49,674 nt of DNA, from contig MWFF01000123.1 of NCBI GenBank assembly GCA_002071485.1, positions 1-49,674 of the forward strand. The letters run 5' to 3'. The DNA comes from Verrucomicrobia bacterium ADurb.Bin006 (GTDB lineage Bacteria; Verrucomicrobiota; Verrucomicrobiia; Limisphaerales; J093). Both the position numbers and the translations under genes were made by a program. This document shows, one piece after another, positions 16,246 to 26,400 of the stretch (position 1 is its first letter; each line of letters opens with the position of its first letter). The notes beneath the pieces were generated by a model. It was not told where the DNA came from. It saw only the letters and a list, made by a program, of their open reading frames with translations, and did not search any database.

Positions 16246-17831
16246 CGGGCCAGTTCGCTGAAGCTGTCGGTCTGGCGCTGCCAAATCTCTTCGAGTTCCC
16301 GCACCTTGTCCGGCCTCTGCGCAGCCAGGTCGTGCTGCTCCGCGCGGTCGGTCGTCAGATCGTAGAGTTCCCAACGCTCGCCCGCGGACGCAACCAGCTT
16401 CCAGTCGCCCGCACGCACGGCCCGGTTGCCCTCGTGCAGCCACCAAAGACTCGCGCGCGGAATCCGGACATCCTCGACAAACGCCGGCGCCAGGCTCATG
16501 CCCGGCGCTTCGGGAATCGGCTGGCCGGCCCATGCCCGCGGTTTCTCGACGCCCGCAACCGACAGCACGGTGGGGACGATGTCGATCACATGCGCCGGGG
16601 TGTGGCGCAAGGCGTTGCGGGCGGTAATGCCCTTGGGCCAGTGGGCGATGAGCGGGGTGCTGATGCCCCCCTCGTGCACCCATGTCTTGTGGCGGCGGTA
16701 CGGCGTGTTGCACGCGCTCGAAAAACCGGGGCCGAGGCAAAGGTAGGTGGCCGCGCAGCCCGGGGCGGCCTGGGGATCATGACCGCCATCACGGACCATG
16801 ATCTCCGCGCTGGCCCCATTGTCGGACGCAAAGAGGATCAGCGTGTTGTCATAGGCCCCCATCGCCTTGAGTTGTCCAATGATCCGCCCGATCTCTCGAT
16901 CCATACGATCCACCATCGCGGCGTGGATGGCCATCTTCGTGGCCTGGAAGCGCCGCTGTTTGCCGGTCAACTCGCTCCAGGGCAGGGGACGATTCACCTC
17001 GCCGGCCCCCAGTTTCTCGAGAGCCTCGGGAAAATGGTAAGGGGGGCCGACGGCAGGTTCCAGGGGCGACAGGGTGGTCCGGACCAGGCCCATTTCCCTC
17101 TGGCGCGCAAACCGGTCGGCACGCATGGCCTCCCAGCCCGCGAGGTAGCGGTCGCGGTACTTCGCGATATCCTCCGGCAGTGCGTGCAGCGGAAAGTGGG
17201 GCGCGATAAAGGCAATATAGCTGAAAAAGGGCTTGCCGGCGTGACTCGTCGCGTGGTCCTTCAGGCAGTTGATGGCGTGATCGGCCGTGGCGATGGTCGC
17301 GTAGTAGCCCTGTTCATTCGCCGGCGACTTCAGGGGCGCGTCGTCGATCCGGTTGCCGGCCGCGGTGAAGTAGTTTCCCTGGTTCCGCATGTCGAGCGAA
17401 CGGTCGAAGCCGCCCGCGAGCACCCCGCCGTCCACGTGCCACTTGCCGCTGTGATAACTCCGATAGCCCGCGGGTTTGAGGAAGTCCGGCAGCAGCCGCG
17501 CCCAGTGCGGACGCACCCCTCCAGCGCCGCCCCCGAGACCGGGGAGCGCATCGCGCCTGATCTGCTGGGCGTAGTAGCCGGTGAGCAGCGCCCCGCGCGT
17601 CGGCCAGCAACGGGCCGTGTTGTAGAACTGGGTGAACCGCAGCCCCTGCTTCGCCAGCGTGTCCAGATGCGGCGTCTGAATCTCGCTTCCGTAGCAGCCG
17701 AGATCGGAGAACCCCAGATCATCGGCGAGGATGATCACGACGTTGGGTGGCGCGCCCAAGCACTGGGTGCTGAACGCAGCCATTGAAAGAAAGACCAACA
17801 CGCGGGCGAACAACGCGCTGGCGTTTTTCAT
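16242..17831 (-). CDS. Secreted arylsulfatase, formylglycine type
   Basis: 529-residue S1 sulfatase. Signal peptide at residues 1-27, then the metal-binding VVIILADDLGFSDLG strand (D37, D38) and the formylglycine signature C75-W-P-T-R-G, where Thr replaces the more common Ser. GKWHVDGG and the late ASDNGAS (metal ligands Asp and Asn) complete the active site, and the C-terminal region carries VRAGDWKLV and WELYDL. It closely follows the arylsulfatase A/AtsA type frequent in Planctomycetes and Verrucomicrobia. Its substrate is probably a sulfated glycan. The reading frame stays open 246 codons upstream of ATG 17831, through a remnant of another gene; the signal peptide decides the start. Confidence 0.9.
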   Translation of the reverse strand: MKNASALFARVLVFLSMAAFSTQCLGAPPNVVIILADDLGFSDLGCYGSEIQTPHLDTLAKQGLRFTQFYNTARCWPTRGALLTGYYAQQIRRDALPGLGGGAGGVRPHWARLLPDFLKPAGYRSYHSGKWHVDGGVLAGGFDRSLDMRNQGNYFTAAGNRIDDAPLKSPANEQGYYATIATADHAINCLKDHATSHAGKPFFSYIAFIAPHFPLHALPEDIAKYRDRYLAGWEAMRADRFARQREMGLVRTTLSPLEPAVGPPYHFPEALEKLGAGEVNRPLPWSELTGKQRRFQATKMAIHAAMVDRMDREIGRIIGQLKAMGAYDNTLILFASDNGASAEIMVRDGGHDPQAAPGCAATYLCLGPGFSSACNTPYRRHKTWVHEGGISTPLIAHWPKGITARNALRHTPAHVIDIVPTVLSVAGVEKPRAWAGQPIPEAPGMSLAPAFVEDVRIPRASLWWLHEGNRAVRAGDWKLVASAGERWELYDLTTDRAEQHDLAAQRPDKVRELEEIWQRQTDSFSELAR

Positions 17832-17849
17832 AATGCAGCACCTTGGACG

Positions 17850-18422
17850 ATTCATCGCTTGCGGGCAAGAACCTCGTCGTGGACGGCGATAACCACCGGC
17901 ATTTGAAGCGACGGCGCTGGACGGAGTCGGAGTTGGGACGACGCGCGAAAGGGGATGCGGGAAAGCTGGCGATCGCCGTGCGGTTGCAGGCGGAGACGGT
18001 GATGGCGGTCGCAAGATCTGGTAACTGCCAAACTCGCTGACGGTGAACACGATGTGCCGCCCGTCGGGGAACGGGCGGGGCTGCTGGGCGCTGAAGCGGC
18101 GTTCCCCATCGGAAATGAGGGTTTCGGGATTGCCCCAGCGATTCCGGTCCGGGTCGTAGGGGATTGGGACACTGTCGTAGCGAATGGTGCGCACCTCGGC
18201 CAAGGGCAGGTCTGGACCGCTGCAATAGTAGAGAGAGAGTCCTTCAGGCGCCCAGCATGGGCAATTCTCGTCACGGTCAGGCGCGGCGATAGCGGGAGGC
18301 TTTTCGATCGTGCGGTCTCGCGCATGAAGAATGGCGAGGTCCGAGCATTCAGAGTGACGAGGTCTCTTCGCTGCTTGCCATGCGGTGCTGAGCAGCGCGA
18401 TCGCGAGGGGGCAGCGGATCAA
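17850..18422 (-). pseudogene. Remnant of a TolB/PD40-type beta-propeller protein
   Basis: On the minus strand a TTG at 18422 begins a signal-like IRCPLAIALLSTAW. From about 18270 to 18015 it reads as PD40 (WD40-like TolB) propeller repeats: ENCPCWAPEGLSLYYC, YDPDRNRWGNPETL and a PFPDGRHIVFTVSEFGSYQI block. Full proteins of this type have 400 or more residues; here the region between signal and first repeat is lost, and beyond 18015 similarity fades into Pro/Ser-rich noise and may change frame. It is in the same frame as the downstream sulfatase, so a fusion ORF exists formally, but the sulfatase has its own signal peptide. Confidence 0.55.
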
Positions 18423-18450
18423 GCCTGATTGAGGCGATCCGCGATTCACG

Positions 18451-19539
18451 TCACAACTGCTGCATCGCCTGGTCGAGAGCGGTGTAGAGGGCCTGCATGC
18501 TCGATTCGGTTTCGTCGCCCATGTTCGAGATGCGGAAGGTGGTTCCCTTGATCTTGCCGTAACCGCCATCGATGAGGAAACCCTGATCTTTGACCAGCTT
18601 TTGCAGCTTGGGCACGTCGACGGTCCTGGATCCGGGCTTGGCCCCGTTGTTGACGCACGTGAGCGTCATTGATTCGAAGCCCTTGTCCGGAAACAGGTTG
18701 AATCCGTGTCGGGCCGCCCAATCGCGGGTCATCCCGGCCAGTTTGGCGTGCCGGGCAAACCGGGCATCGAGTCCTTCGGCGAAAATGTCCTCGAGCTTCG
18801 AGGCGAGGGCATGGACGTGGCCGATGCTCGGGGTGCTGGGGGTCATGCTCTGCGCGGCGTTCTTCTGGAACTCAACCAGATCGAAGTAGTAGCCGCGATC
18901 CTTTGCCGCGGCGGCTTTGGCGAGCGCTCCAGCCGAGCAGGTGAACACGGTCAGTCCCGGCGGGAGGGCAAAGGCCTTCTGCGATCCGGCGAGCAACACA
19001 TCGATGCCCAAGGCGTCGAACTCGATCTTGACTGCGCTCATCGAACTGACGGAGTCGATGATGAACATCACGTCAGGATACTTGGCCTTGAGCGCCGCCA
19101 CTTCGGCCAGCGGGCTCATGACGCCAGTCGACGTCTCGTTGTGAATGAACGTGAGCGCATCGAACGCTCCGGTCGCCAGTTTGCGGTCGACGTCCTCGGT
19201 GCGGATGGGCGAGCCCCAGGGGACCTGCAGGGCCTCGGCCTCCTTGCCGCAGCGTTTCGAGACGTCGTTCCACTTGTCGGAAAAGGCGCCGCACATGCAA
19301 TTGAGCACCTTCTTGTGCACCAGGTTGCGAACAGCTCCCTCCATCACCCCCCACGCGGAGGACGTGCTCAGGAAGACAGGCTGCCGCGTGTAGAGCAATT
19401 CCTGGAGCCGCGGCTGGATGCTCGCGTACAGGTCTTTGAAGCCTTGGCTGCGATGTCCGATCATGGGCGAACAGAACGCGCGGAAGGTCTTCTCGCTGAC
19501 TTCAACCGGTCCCGGTATGTGCAATTTGAGGTGCGCCAT
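18451..19539 (-). CDS. Class V PLP aminotransferase (alanine-glyoxylate/serine-pyruvate type)
   Basis: 362-residue fold-type I PLP enzyme close to serine-pyruvate/alanine-glyoxylate and archaeal-type phosphoserine aminotransferases. N-terminal HIPGPVEVSEK and the PMIGHRSQGF motif are diagnostic of this branch. The PLP Asp is in MFIIDSVSSMSA and the Schiff-base Lys is in LAGSQKAFALPPGL. The C-terminal domain ends with the substrate Arg region KGTTFRISNMG. Likely roles are transamination of serine, alanine, aspartate or phosphoserine in serine/glycine metabolism; in related genomes such genes often support serine biosynthesis. The ATG at 19539 (MAHLKLHIPGP) gives the standard N-terminus. Confidence 0.87.
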   Translation of the reverse strand: MAHLKLHIPGPVEVSEKTFRAFCSPMIGHRSQGFKDLYASIQPRLQELLYTRQPVFLSTSSAWGVMEGAVRNLVHKKVLNCMCGAFSDKWNDVSKRCGKEAEALQVPWGSPIRTEDVDRKLATGAFDALTFIHNETSTGVMSPLAEVAALKAKYPDVMFIIDSVSSMSAVKIEFDALGIDVLLAGSQKAFALPPGLTVFTCSAGALAKAAAAKDRGYYFDLVEFQKNAAQSMTPSTPSIGHVHALASKLEDIFAEGLDARFARHAKLAGMTRDWAARHGFNLFPDKGFESMTLTCVNNGAKPGSRTVDVPKLQKLVKDQGFLIDGGYGKIKGTTFRISNMGDETESSMQALYTALDQAMQQL

Positions 19540-19829
19540 AAAAAGAATGGCCGCGAAATTTTCACAGCCGATGGCCGATGGCAAGCCGAGTTTTGGAGCA
19601 GTCGGCGACCGCTCTTCCATAAACCGTAATCGCGGACGTGAGACAGACACGGGTGTTTCGAGTGCATTGCCCCCCTGCACGGCGCGCTTGTCATGGACAT
19701 GCCTGCCAGTCTGTCCTGCGTCCACACGCACACAAACTCAGGGCTCTCGGGATTCCGCGGCAGGGCTGGAACTCCGGCCTCGATCCGGTGGAAGCCGGGC
19801 GACCCTTCTCGAGCGATCGACTATCGATT

Positions 19830-20125
19830 ATGGGCACAAAGCCAACTCAACACAGTCCGGGACTCCTCTGGCTGGGGGGGCTGCCGTCGCCATGCTGGTC
19901 GCCGCCACGCCGTCCAGCCTCGCGTCGATTCGGGCGCCTTACACGCCTGACGCGAACACCAAACTGCTGTTGCACCTCGATGACGCCACCGAGAGCGGCA
20001 TCGCCGCCAACGCAGTGGCCGGGGCGCCGTCGTTCATCGCGACGGCCAACCCGTCGGCTGCGACGTCGCGCCAGCCGATCCCGGGGATATTGGGAGCGCC
20101 TGGGGCGTCGGGGGGTGTGGGCTAA
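19830..20125 (+). pseudogene. Truncated secreted (LamG-type) protein gene with G-tract frameshift
   Basis: ATG 19830 starts MGTKPTQHSPGLLWLGG, then the frame is lost at seven G's (19874-19880). One more G would join it to AAVAMLVAATPSSLASI, making a good signal peptide, followed by APYTPDANTKLLLHLDD, the usual opening of verrucomicrobial LamG/concanavalin-like surface proteins. Translation stops at TAA 20123-20125 after under 100 residues, whereas such proteins normally exceed 500. So it is both frameshifted and truncated. The flanking 19540-19829 and 20126-20285 hold nothing I recognise. Confidence 0.55.
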
Positions 20126-20285
20126 TTGGGCAGAAAGCAGTTCCCGCCTCGAGAACACCGAGAAAGGGGCTTGACTGGCGGAGGCGGTCGGCCTTGGGAG
20201 TGCGGCTTTCGAGGAAATCGGCAAGTTGGGGCGCCTGACAATTCGGCTCGCCAACCCGGCGCAGGCCCCTATCATCCCCCTTCTC

Positions 20286-21602
20286 ATGACCTTTGCGGAG
20301 AAAGTCAGATTGGCCGGTGTGGTGGGCGCCGGAGGCGGCGGTTTCCCGACGCATATCAAGATGTCGGGCAAGGCCGATACGGTCATCGCCAACGGCGCCG
20401 AGTGTGAGCCGCTGCTGCACAAGGACGCCGCGATCATGGCACACCATGCCGCGGACGTGGTTCGCGGAGTCGAACTGGCGATGGAAGCGGTCGGGGCCAA
20501 GGACGGCGTCGTGGCCGTGAAAGCCAAGAAGCGACGGGCCGTCGAGGCCGTGCAACAGGCCTGCAAAGGCAGCCGCGTCCGCCTCCAGCTCCTCGGCGAC
20601 TATTACCCCGCAGGCGATGAGTACGATCTGGTCCACACGGTGACCGGGCGCCTCATCCCGCCGACCGGCATTCCGCTTCAGGTGGGCGTCGTGGTGTGCA
20701 ACGTCGAGACTTTTGTCAACCTGGTGCGAGCCGACGCCGGGCAGCCAGTGACGCAGAAGACCCTCACTCTGGCCGGGGCGCTGCGCGAGCCCGTGACGAT
20801 CACCGTGCCCCTGGGCACGACCTATCGGGAGGCCGTCGCCGCTGCCGGCGGGTTCACCACCGACGAACCGGTGCTCTGTCTGGGTGGACTGATGATGGGC
20901 GAGACCACCGTCGACCTCGATACCCCGATCACCAAGACCGCCACCGGCGTGGTCGTCCTCCCCCGCAGCCATCACATCATCCGACGCAAGCTCACACCCC
21001 CCAAAGCCCAAAACCAGATCGGCAAATCCGCCTGCGACCAATGCCGCTACTGCACCGAGTATTGCCCCCGCTTCCTGCTCGGTTACGCCGTCGAACCGCA
21101 TCAGGTCATGCGCACCCTCGCCTTCACCGCCACGGGCGCCGAGTACTGGAACCAATGGGCCGCTCTCTGCTGCTCGTGTGGACTCTGCACCCTCTACGCG
21201 TGCCCGGAAGAGCTGTTCCCGAAGGAGGCCTGCGACAACGCCAAGGCCGAAATGCGCAAGACCGACATCAAGTGGACCGGCAAGACCGATGTCGAGCCGC
21301 ACCCGATGCAGGAGGGGCGCCGCGTGCCGATCACGACCCTGATGAAGAGACTGCACGTCCTCGAGTACGATCATCCGGCCGAGTGGCGCGAGGTCGCCCT
21401 GAAGCCGCGGCAGGCCGTCCTGCCCCTCAAACAGGGCGCCGGCGTGGCCAACGTTCCCCTGGTCAAGACGGGCGACCGCGTCGCCGCCGGCCAGCCGCTG
21501 GGCGAGATTCCCCCCAAGTCACTCGGGGCTATCATTCACGCCCCTTTTGCCGGTCGCGTCGTGTCCGTCACCGACCGCATCATTTTGGAGAGAGCATCAT
21601 GA
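20286..21602 (+). CDS. pduS: PduS-like iron-sulfur flavoprotein (cobalamin reductase/RnfC-type)
   Basis: 438-residue protein matching PduS of bacterial microcompartments and the RnfC/NuoF-like family. N-terminal glycine-rich VGAGGGGFPTHIKM and the NGAECEPLLHKD motif mark the NADH/FMN-binding fold. An SLBB domain follows (about residues 165-225). Two 4Fe-4S motifs are present: CDQCRYCTEYCP (C250, C253, C256, C260) and CCSCGLCTLYACP (C295-C306). In Salmonella, PduS reduces cob(III)alamin inside the propanediol-utilisation compartment and works with the shell protein PduT. The gene overlaps the PduT-like gene by 4 bp (ATGA), a strong sign of partnership. The ATG at 20286 was chosen because it starts the conserved region. 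Confidence 0.85.
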   Translation: MTFAEKVRLAGVVGAGGGGFPTHIKMSGKADTVIANGAECEPLLHKDAAIMAHHAADVVRGVELAMEAVGAKDGVVAVKAKKRRAVEAVQQACKGSRVRLQLLGDYYPAGDEYDLVHTVTGRLIPPTGIPLQVGVVVCNVETFVNLVRADAGQPVTQKTLTLAGALREPVTITVPLGTTYREAVAAAGGFTTDEPVLCLGGLMMGETTVDLDTPITKTATGVVVLPRSHHIIRRKLTPPKAQNQIGKSACDQCRYCTEYCPRFLLGYAVEPHQVMRTLAFTATGAEYWNQWAALCCSCGLCTLYACPEELFPKEACDNAKAEMRKTDIKWTGKTDVEPHPMQEGRRVPITTLMKRLHVLEYDHPAEWREVALKPRQAVLPLKQGAGVANVPLVKTGDRVAAGQPLGEIPPKSLGAIIHAPFAGRVVSVTDRIILERAS

Positions 21603-22150
21603 AGGAGAAATCCATCGGTTTGATCGAGTTGTCGAGTGTCGCCGCCGGATTCGAGGTGGCGGATACCATGTTGAAGGCCGGCAACGTCCGGCTCCTGTTG
21701 GCCCGCTCGATCTGCTCGGGCAAGTACATGGTGCTGATCGGCGGCGACTCCGCAGCCGTCGAGGCCGCCGTCGAGGCGGGCGCCGTCGCCGCCAACGGAT
21801 GTCTGATCGACTCGTTCACCATCGCCAACGTCCATCCCGAGGTGATCACTGCCCTGGGTCGGACAACCTCGGCCGAACCCGACGGCGCCCTGGGCATTCT
21901 CGAATCGTTCAACGTCGCCACCCTGCTCCAGGCGGCCGATGCCGCCGCGAAAGCCGCGGCCGTCACGCTCCTCGAAATCCGTCTCGCCATGGCACTGGGC
22001 GGCAAAGCCTTCTGCACCATGACCGGCGATGTCGGATCCGTCCAATCGGCCGTCGCCGCAGGGCGGCGTCTGATCGCGGACGCCGGAGTGCTGGTCAACG
22101 CCGTGGTCATCTCGCGTCCCCACCCCGACGTCTACCGGGAAGTGATCTGA
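21599..22150 (+). CDS. pduT: PduT-like tandem BMC-domain shell protein with Fe-S cysteine
   Basis: 183-residue protein with two consecutive BMC domains (about residues 4-85 and 95-180; each opens with an IGLIEL or LGILES strand). It corresponds to PduT, a trimeric pseudohexameric shell protein of bacterial microcompartments that binds a 4Fe-4S cluster at its central pore. The ligand Cys38 of Salmonella PduT is matched by C39 in ARSICSGKY. Length is that of PduT. It is translationally coupled to the PduS-like gene upstream; together they are thought to pass electrons across the shell. No other shell or enzyme genes of a microcompartment lie nearby. Confidence 0.87.
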   Translation: MKEKSIGLIELSSVAAGFEVADTMLKAGNVRLLLARSICSGKYMVLIGGDSAAVEAAVEAGAVAANGCLIDSFTIANVHPEVITALGRTTSAEPDGALGILESFNVATLLQAADAAAKAAAVTLLEIRLAMALGGKAFCTMTGDVGSVQSAVAAGRRLIADAGVLVNAVVISRPHPDVYREVI

Positions 22151-22404
22151 TTCTGCTGAAGCCCTGAAAGCGAGCGGCAAAGCGCGGGCAAACCGAGTGC
22201 CCAGGCCCGAATGGCGCTTGGATAAGGCGCTTGCTTTCCGGGTTGGTTTTTGCGGTAGCGGCTACGATGGGGGATTTCTTTGAACTGACGCCGCGGTTTG
22301 CTCAGGAGCGGATAGGGCTTGGGGCGACGCTTGACCGCGCTCGGTTCGCAGCGCCCCGGCCGTTCGGGGACCGTATCCTCGGCGATCACCGTCTGAGGAC
22401 AGTC

Positions 22405-23262
22405 ATGGAATACAGTCGAAGCATCATCGACATCATCAGGGAGCGGACATCGCGCCGGAGCTACGCGCCGCGAGCGGTCGAGGCGGAGAAACGCGAGGCG
22501 ATCGAGCGCATGTTTTCCGTGGTTCAAGGTCCTTTTGGCGGGAGGGCGCGTTTTGCGATTCTCGACACCTCGGGTTGGGGAGAGGGAAAGATTAATGCCC
22601 TCGGGACATACGGGACGATCCAGGGCGCGACGCTTTTCATTGTGGGGATGATCGAGCGGGGCGAGCACGACATGGAAGACTTCGGGTGCCGGTTCGAGAA
22701 GATCATTCTGCGGGCCACGGATCTGGGTCTGGGGACATGCTGGATTGGCGGGATTTTCAATCGCACCCGGTTCGCGTCGAGAGCGGGCGTACGCGATAAC
22801 GAAGTCCTGCCGGCTATTTCACCCCTTGGCTACGCGACGGAAAGGCGGAGCGTTGCGGACTCGGTGGTCCGGTGGTCGGCCGGATCGAGGAGCCGGCGCC
22901 CGTGGGCCGATCTCTTCTTCGAGCGCGACTTCGATCGGGCGCTCGAAGCGGGTGCAGCGGGGCGCTACGCGGAGCCACTCGAGATGCTGAGGCTGGGGCC
23001 TTCGGCATCCAACCGGCAACCCTGGCGTGTCGTCAAGGAGCAGGGGCGGGACATCTTTCATCTCTTTCTGCGCCGATCGAGAGGATACGACAAGCTGATC
23101 AAGGCGGTGGACTTGCAGCGTCTGGACATGGGGATTGCGATGAGTCATTTCGAGCTGGCTGCGAGCGAGCTGGGGCTCGAAGGAGGATGGCGGGCGAGTC
23201 CGCCCCGTTTGGCTTTCGTTCCCGAGAGAACCGAGTATGTCCAGAGTTGGATTGGGGGTTGA
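22405..23262 (+). CDS. Nitroreductase-family protein
   Basis: 285-residue protein of the nitroreductase superfamily, of the longer two-lobe 'putative TM nitroreductase' kind. FMN-site features: the SIIDIIRERTSRRSY start, the FEKIILRATDLGLGTCWIGG helix-strand and the late GPSASNRQPWRVV motif. The position of the SASNRQPW motif in the second half indicates an internal duplication of half-folds, as known for this subgroup. Substrate unknown; these enzymes use NAD(P)H and FMN. ATG 22405 gives the family-like N-terminus. The gap from 22151 to 22404 after the BMC gene shows no gene. Confidence 0.8.
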   Translation: MEYSRSIIDIIRERTSRRSYAPRAVEAEKREAIERMFSVVQGPFGGRARFAILDTSGWGEGKINALGTYGTIQGATLFIVGMIERGEHDMEDFGCRFEKIILRATDLGLGTCWIGGIFNRTRFASRAGVRDNEVLPAISPLGYATERRSVADSVVRWSAGSRSRRPWADLFFERDFDRALEAGAAGRYAEPLEMLRLGPSASNRQPWRVVKEQGRDIFHLFLRRSRGYDKLIKAVDLQRLDMGIAMSHFELAASELGLEGGWRASPPRLAFVPERTEYVQSWIGG

Positions 23263-23296
23263 TCCGGAGCCGTTGCCTTGCCTTGTGCGCTGACGG

Positions 23297-23336
23297 GGTG
23301 TGAAATATGCGGGTTGAGCCGGCTGCACGCCGGCGC
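23297..23336. repeat. Dispersed repeat copy with hairpin downstream of nitroreductase
   Basis: GGTGTGAAATATGCGGGTT at 23297-23315 matches the minus strand of 15655-15673 at 18 of 19 bases. A GCCGGC-TGCAC-GCCGGC hairpin follows directly from 23318. Such intergenic repeat plus hairpin units are common in verrucomicrobial genomes and may serve as a terminator for the nitroreductase gene. Confidence 0.55.
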
Positions 23337-23362
23337 TCCGATCTCCGGCCTTGGCAACCGGT

Positions 23363-23400
23363 TCAAAAAGAACGAGGCATCCGCGGGCGCGAATGCCTCG
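23363..23400 (-). terminator. Rho-independent terminator of the Calx-beta gene
   Basis: Read on the minus strand, the stem CGAGGCAT/ATGCCTCG (arms 23393-23400 and 23373-23380, 12-base loop) is followed by TTCTTTTTG. It lies 22 bp past the stop of the minus-strand surface-protein gene. Confidence 0.75.
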
Positions 23401-23421
23401 ATGCATAGCGGGGAATGAGGC

Positions 23422-26400
23422 TCAGTTACGCCGGATGCGATAGAACTGCTGGGTGCCATCGAGCGCGCGCACGGCCTTGAAGCTGCCGCCACTGCCCGTG
23501 ATTGTGGCGGTTACGTCGACGTAAGCGCCATTGACCGTTGCGGCGGACTGGAGCGTGAAGGCCGATGGGGTGTCGGAGCTGTCAGCGGCGAAGTCGATAT
23601 CGACATTGCCGCCGGCGAGCCGGATGCCGGTGATATCCGGAGGTGTTGACGGGGCGGCCAGTCGGATAACGCGGAGGTTGTCATAAACGACGCAGGAGTT
23701 GCCGGCCATGATCGAGTCGTAGGCGTCGCAGTACCCGAGCATGATGTTGCCGCTGGTGAACGGCGTGGTGTTGGTGTAGCTGAGGATCGGCGTGCGATTC
23801 AAGGTCAGGGTGACCACATTATCGACCTGACTGATCTCGACATCCACCCAGCAGGGGGTTTCCGACAATTCACTGTTGCCGGGCGCCCCTGGCAGGCCGC
23901 CGCCGAAGGGCGGGTTCTTGAAGATGCCGGTCAAGGTGGACGCGTTGACGCCGGGCGTCAGAGGTGTCGGGTTGCTCCCGGCCGTCGTGGGCGCACTGTA
24001 GATGACATAATCGCCCAACGCCGCGCCGTCCGCCTCGACGCCGAAGAAGAGGCCGTCGAAGGTCGGGCTATTCGGCACGCCGCCGGCCGAATTGCGGAAC
24101 CAATTGGCTTTGGTGCCGGAGTGATTGATGCCGAAGAGGGCGTACTCGGTGGTCGAGGCGGCGTTGCCGACCATGAGGTACATGTCGAACCGAACGGCGT
24201 AGTTGCCGGTGAAGGTCTGGCCTTTCGGGTAGATGTTGACGCCGGCGGCGCCGAGGGCGGTCGGGTCATCCTTGTTGACCGTGAGGTAGAGGCCGAGCGT
24301 GTCGGACGTCGAGTGCGGGGCCATCGGAATGCTCGGAATGAGCCCGCCGAATTCGTAGTCGTAGCTGAACGTCGTCCAGCCGCTGTAATAACCAATGCGA
24401 TAATCGGGCACATGGTTGGCCGAGCCGAACTGAACGGTCCAGTTTTCCGGAGCGTCCGTGTTGAAGTCCTCCGACCAGAGCACATCCTCGGGCGGCAACT
24501 CGTCATCGAGGATGGTGACCGTGGCGCTGGGACTGGTCGTGCCGACGGCGTATCCGTCGCCGTTGACGACCGTAGCGACGATGGTCTGATCGCCGTTGAG
24601 CAGGGCGTCGTCGACCGGAGTGATGTCGAAGTTCTGAGTGACCACGCCCGGGGCCACGGTCACGCCTCTCGGGGCGTTGTAGCGTGCGCCGCCGGCCGTG
24701 CCCGAGTACGTAAGGTTGGCGACGAAGCTGGGAGCACTGACGTCGCCCCGGCGCACGACGCGCAGCCGGGCGTAATCGCCGGCCAGACGTTCGTACATCG
24801 AAGGATAGACGACTTCGAGGTCGACGGTCGGAGTCTCGTTGTCGCTGATGGTGACTGTGGCCGAGGTGGGCGGGACGACGGAGTAATCCTCGCTGGCCGC
24901 CAGCGTCAGGGTCGCGGTCTCGGCCAATTCGGCTTCGTCATCGTCGATGGGGGACAGGAGCACTTCGACGGAGGCGGCGCCTGCCGGTATGGTGATCGAG
25001 CCGGGGAGGGTAGCGTAATCCGTGCCATTGACGGCCGTGCCGCCCATGGTGTAGCTGACGGTCAGTGCTTTCGACACATCGCCGGTGCGAGTGACAGTGA
25101 ACGCCACAGCCTTCGGTCCGGCTTCCCGGGCGTCGGTATCGGCGGCGGTCACGCTGACATCGCTGGCGGGCTTGAAGATGGTGAATGCGCTCTTCGAGCC
25201 GTCGAAGCTTGTGGTGGCCACTGTATAGCCGCCCGGCGACCAGAACCGCGCATACTCGACGGAGCGGTCCACGGTCACCAAGTTGCCGGCAGCGTCGAAG
25301 GCCAGCTCGCAAATCCGCCTTCCTGCGTTGAAACTCTCGACGAATTGGCCCGTGGCCATGTCGAAGAAGAAGACCTCGCCGGTGTTGTAGTGTCCGTAGG
25401 CCACGCGCCCTGTCAGTTCGTCGATGTCGATCCCGTAGGCGTCCGTGTATCGGTCGGACGCCTCCCAGATCACGTCATCGTCCAGCGGCACCTCGCCCGA
25501 CCCGTCGAACTTGGTGATAACGGGCGCCTGACCGGCCGTGGCGCGGTATTGATTGACATAGAAATCGCCGTTGCTGTCGCGGGCGATGTCGAAGGGGTAG
25601 TAGGCGGTGTAGTACGCAGGGGTCAGGATTGGCGTGCCCGTGTCATACGTCATAGCCATGGCCTCGGCGCCGAGGTCGTAGCGGATGACCCCCCTGCCGA
25701 CCGTATCGTAGTAGTTGCCGTTCAGCAGGTAGATTCTGCGGTCGCCTCCGGCCTGCGTACCTTCCACGCAGATACTATGCACGTATTGGTCGACACCGCG
25801 ATTGGTCTCGTCGATCAGTTGCGTGGCCACGCTCAGGTCGTCGTTGAACTCGAAGGCCAAATCCCTCGATAGATCCGCCACATACAGGTGACCGTCCGGG
25901 CCGATCGTGCTCTTGAACAGGGGCGTGCCGCTCAATGAACTCCAGTCCACGCCGCCGGCGGCCCAGCCGGCGTCGGACCCATCGGCGTTGAGCATGTAGA
26001 TGCCGCTCTTGGTGGTGCGGTAGCCGGCGGCGACCGCTCCGCCCTGGGCCTCCGAAATAAAGACCTTGCCGAAGTTGGGGCTCGAGGGGTGCTTGTTGAT
26101 CGACACCCCAAGCGGCACGTAGAAACTGGTGTTTGCGCCGTCGGGGACGTATTGCTTCCAGCCGGGGGCGTCATTGCCGGTGACAATGATCTGGAACGTG
26201 GTGAAGCCGGCCATGCTGAAGCTGTGCAACCCGGCTTCGGTGCCCGGAGAGACCGGGTTGGCTCCGTCGCGCAGCACTTCGACGCTTGCCGCGGCGTGGT
26301 TGAGAATGAAGGTGACCGTGTCGCCCGTCCGCTTCACGCCGGACGCGTAAGGGATGGCCAGGGCGGTCGAGGCCGCGAACGCAAGGCCCAGCGCCAGCGC

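Noticed and set aside
15744..17786. 680-residue plus-strand frame overlapping nikR and opposite the sulfatase
   Set aside because: Out of frame with NikR and antisense to a conserved sulfatase; no recognisable motif.
24121..25872. 583-residue plus-strand frame inside the Calx-beta gene
   Set aside because: Antisense shadow; the minus strand has signal peptide, Calx-beta repeats and terminator.
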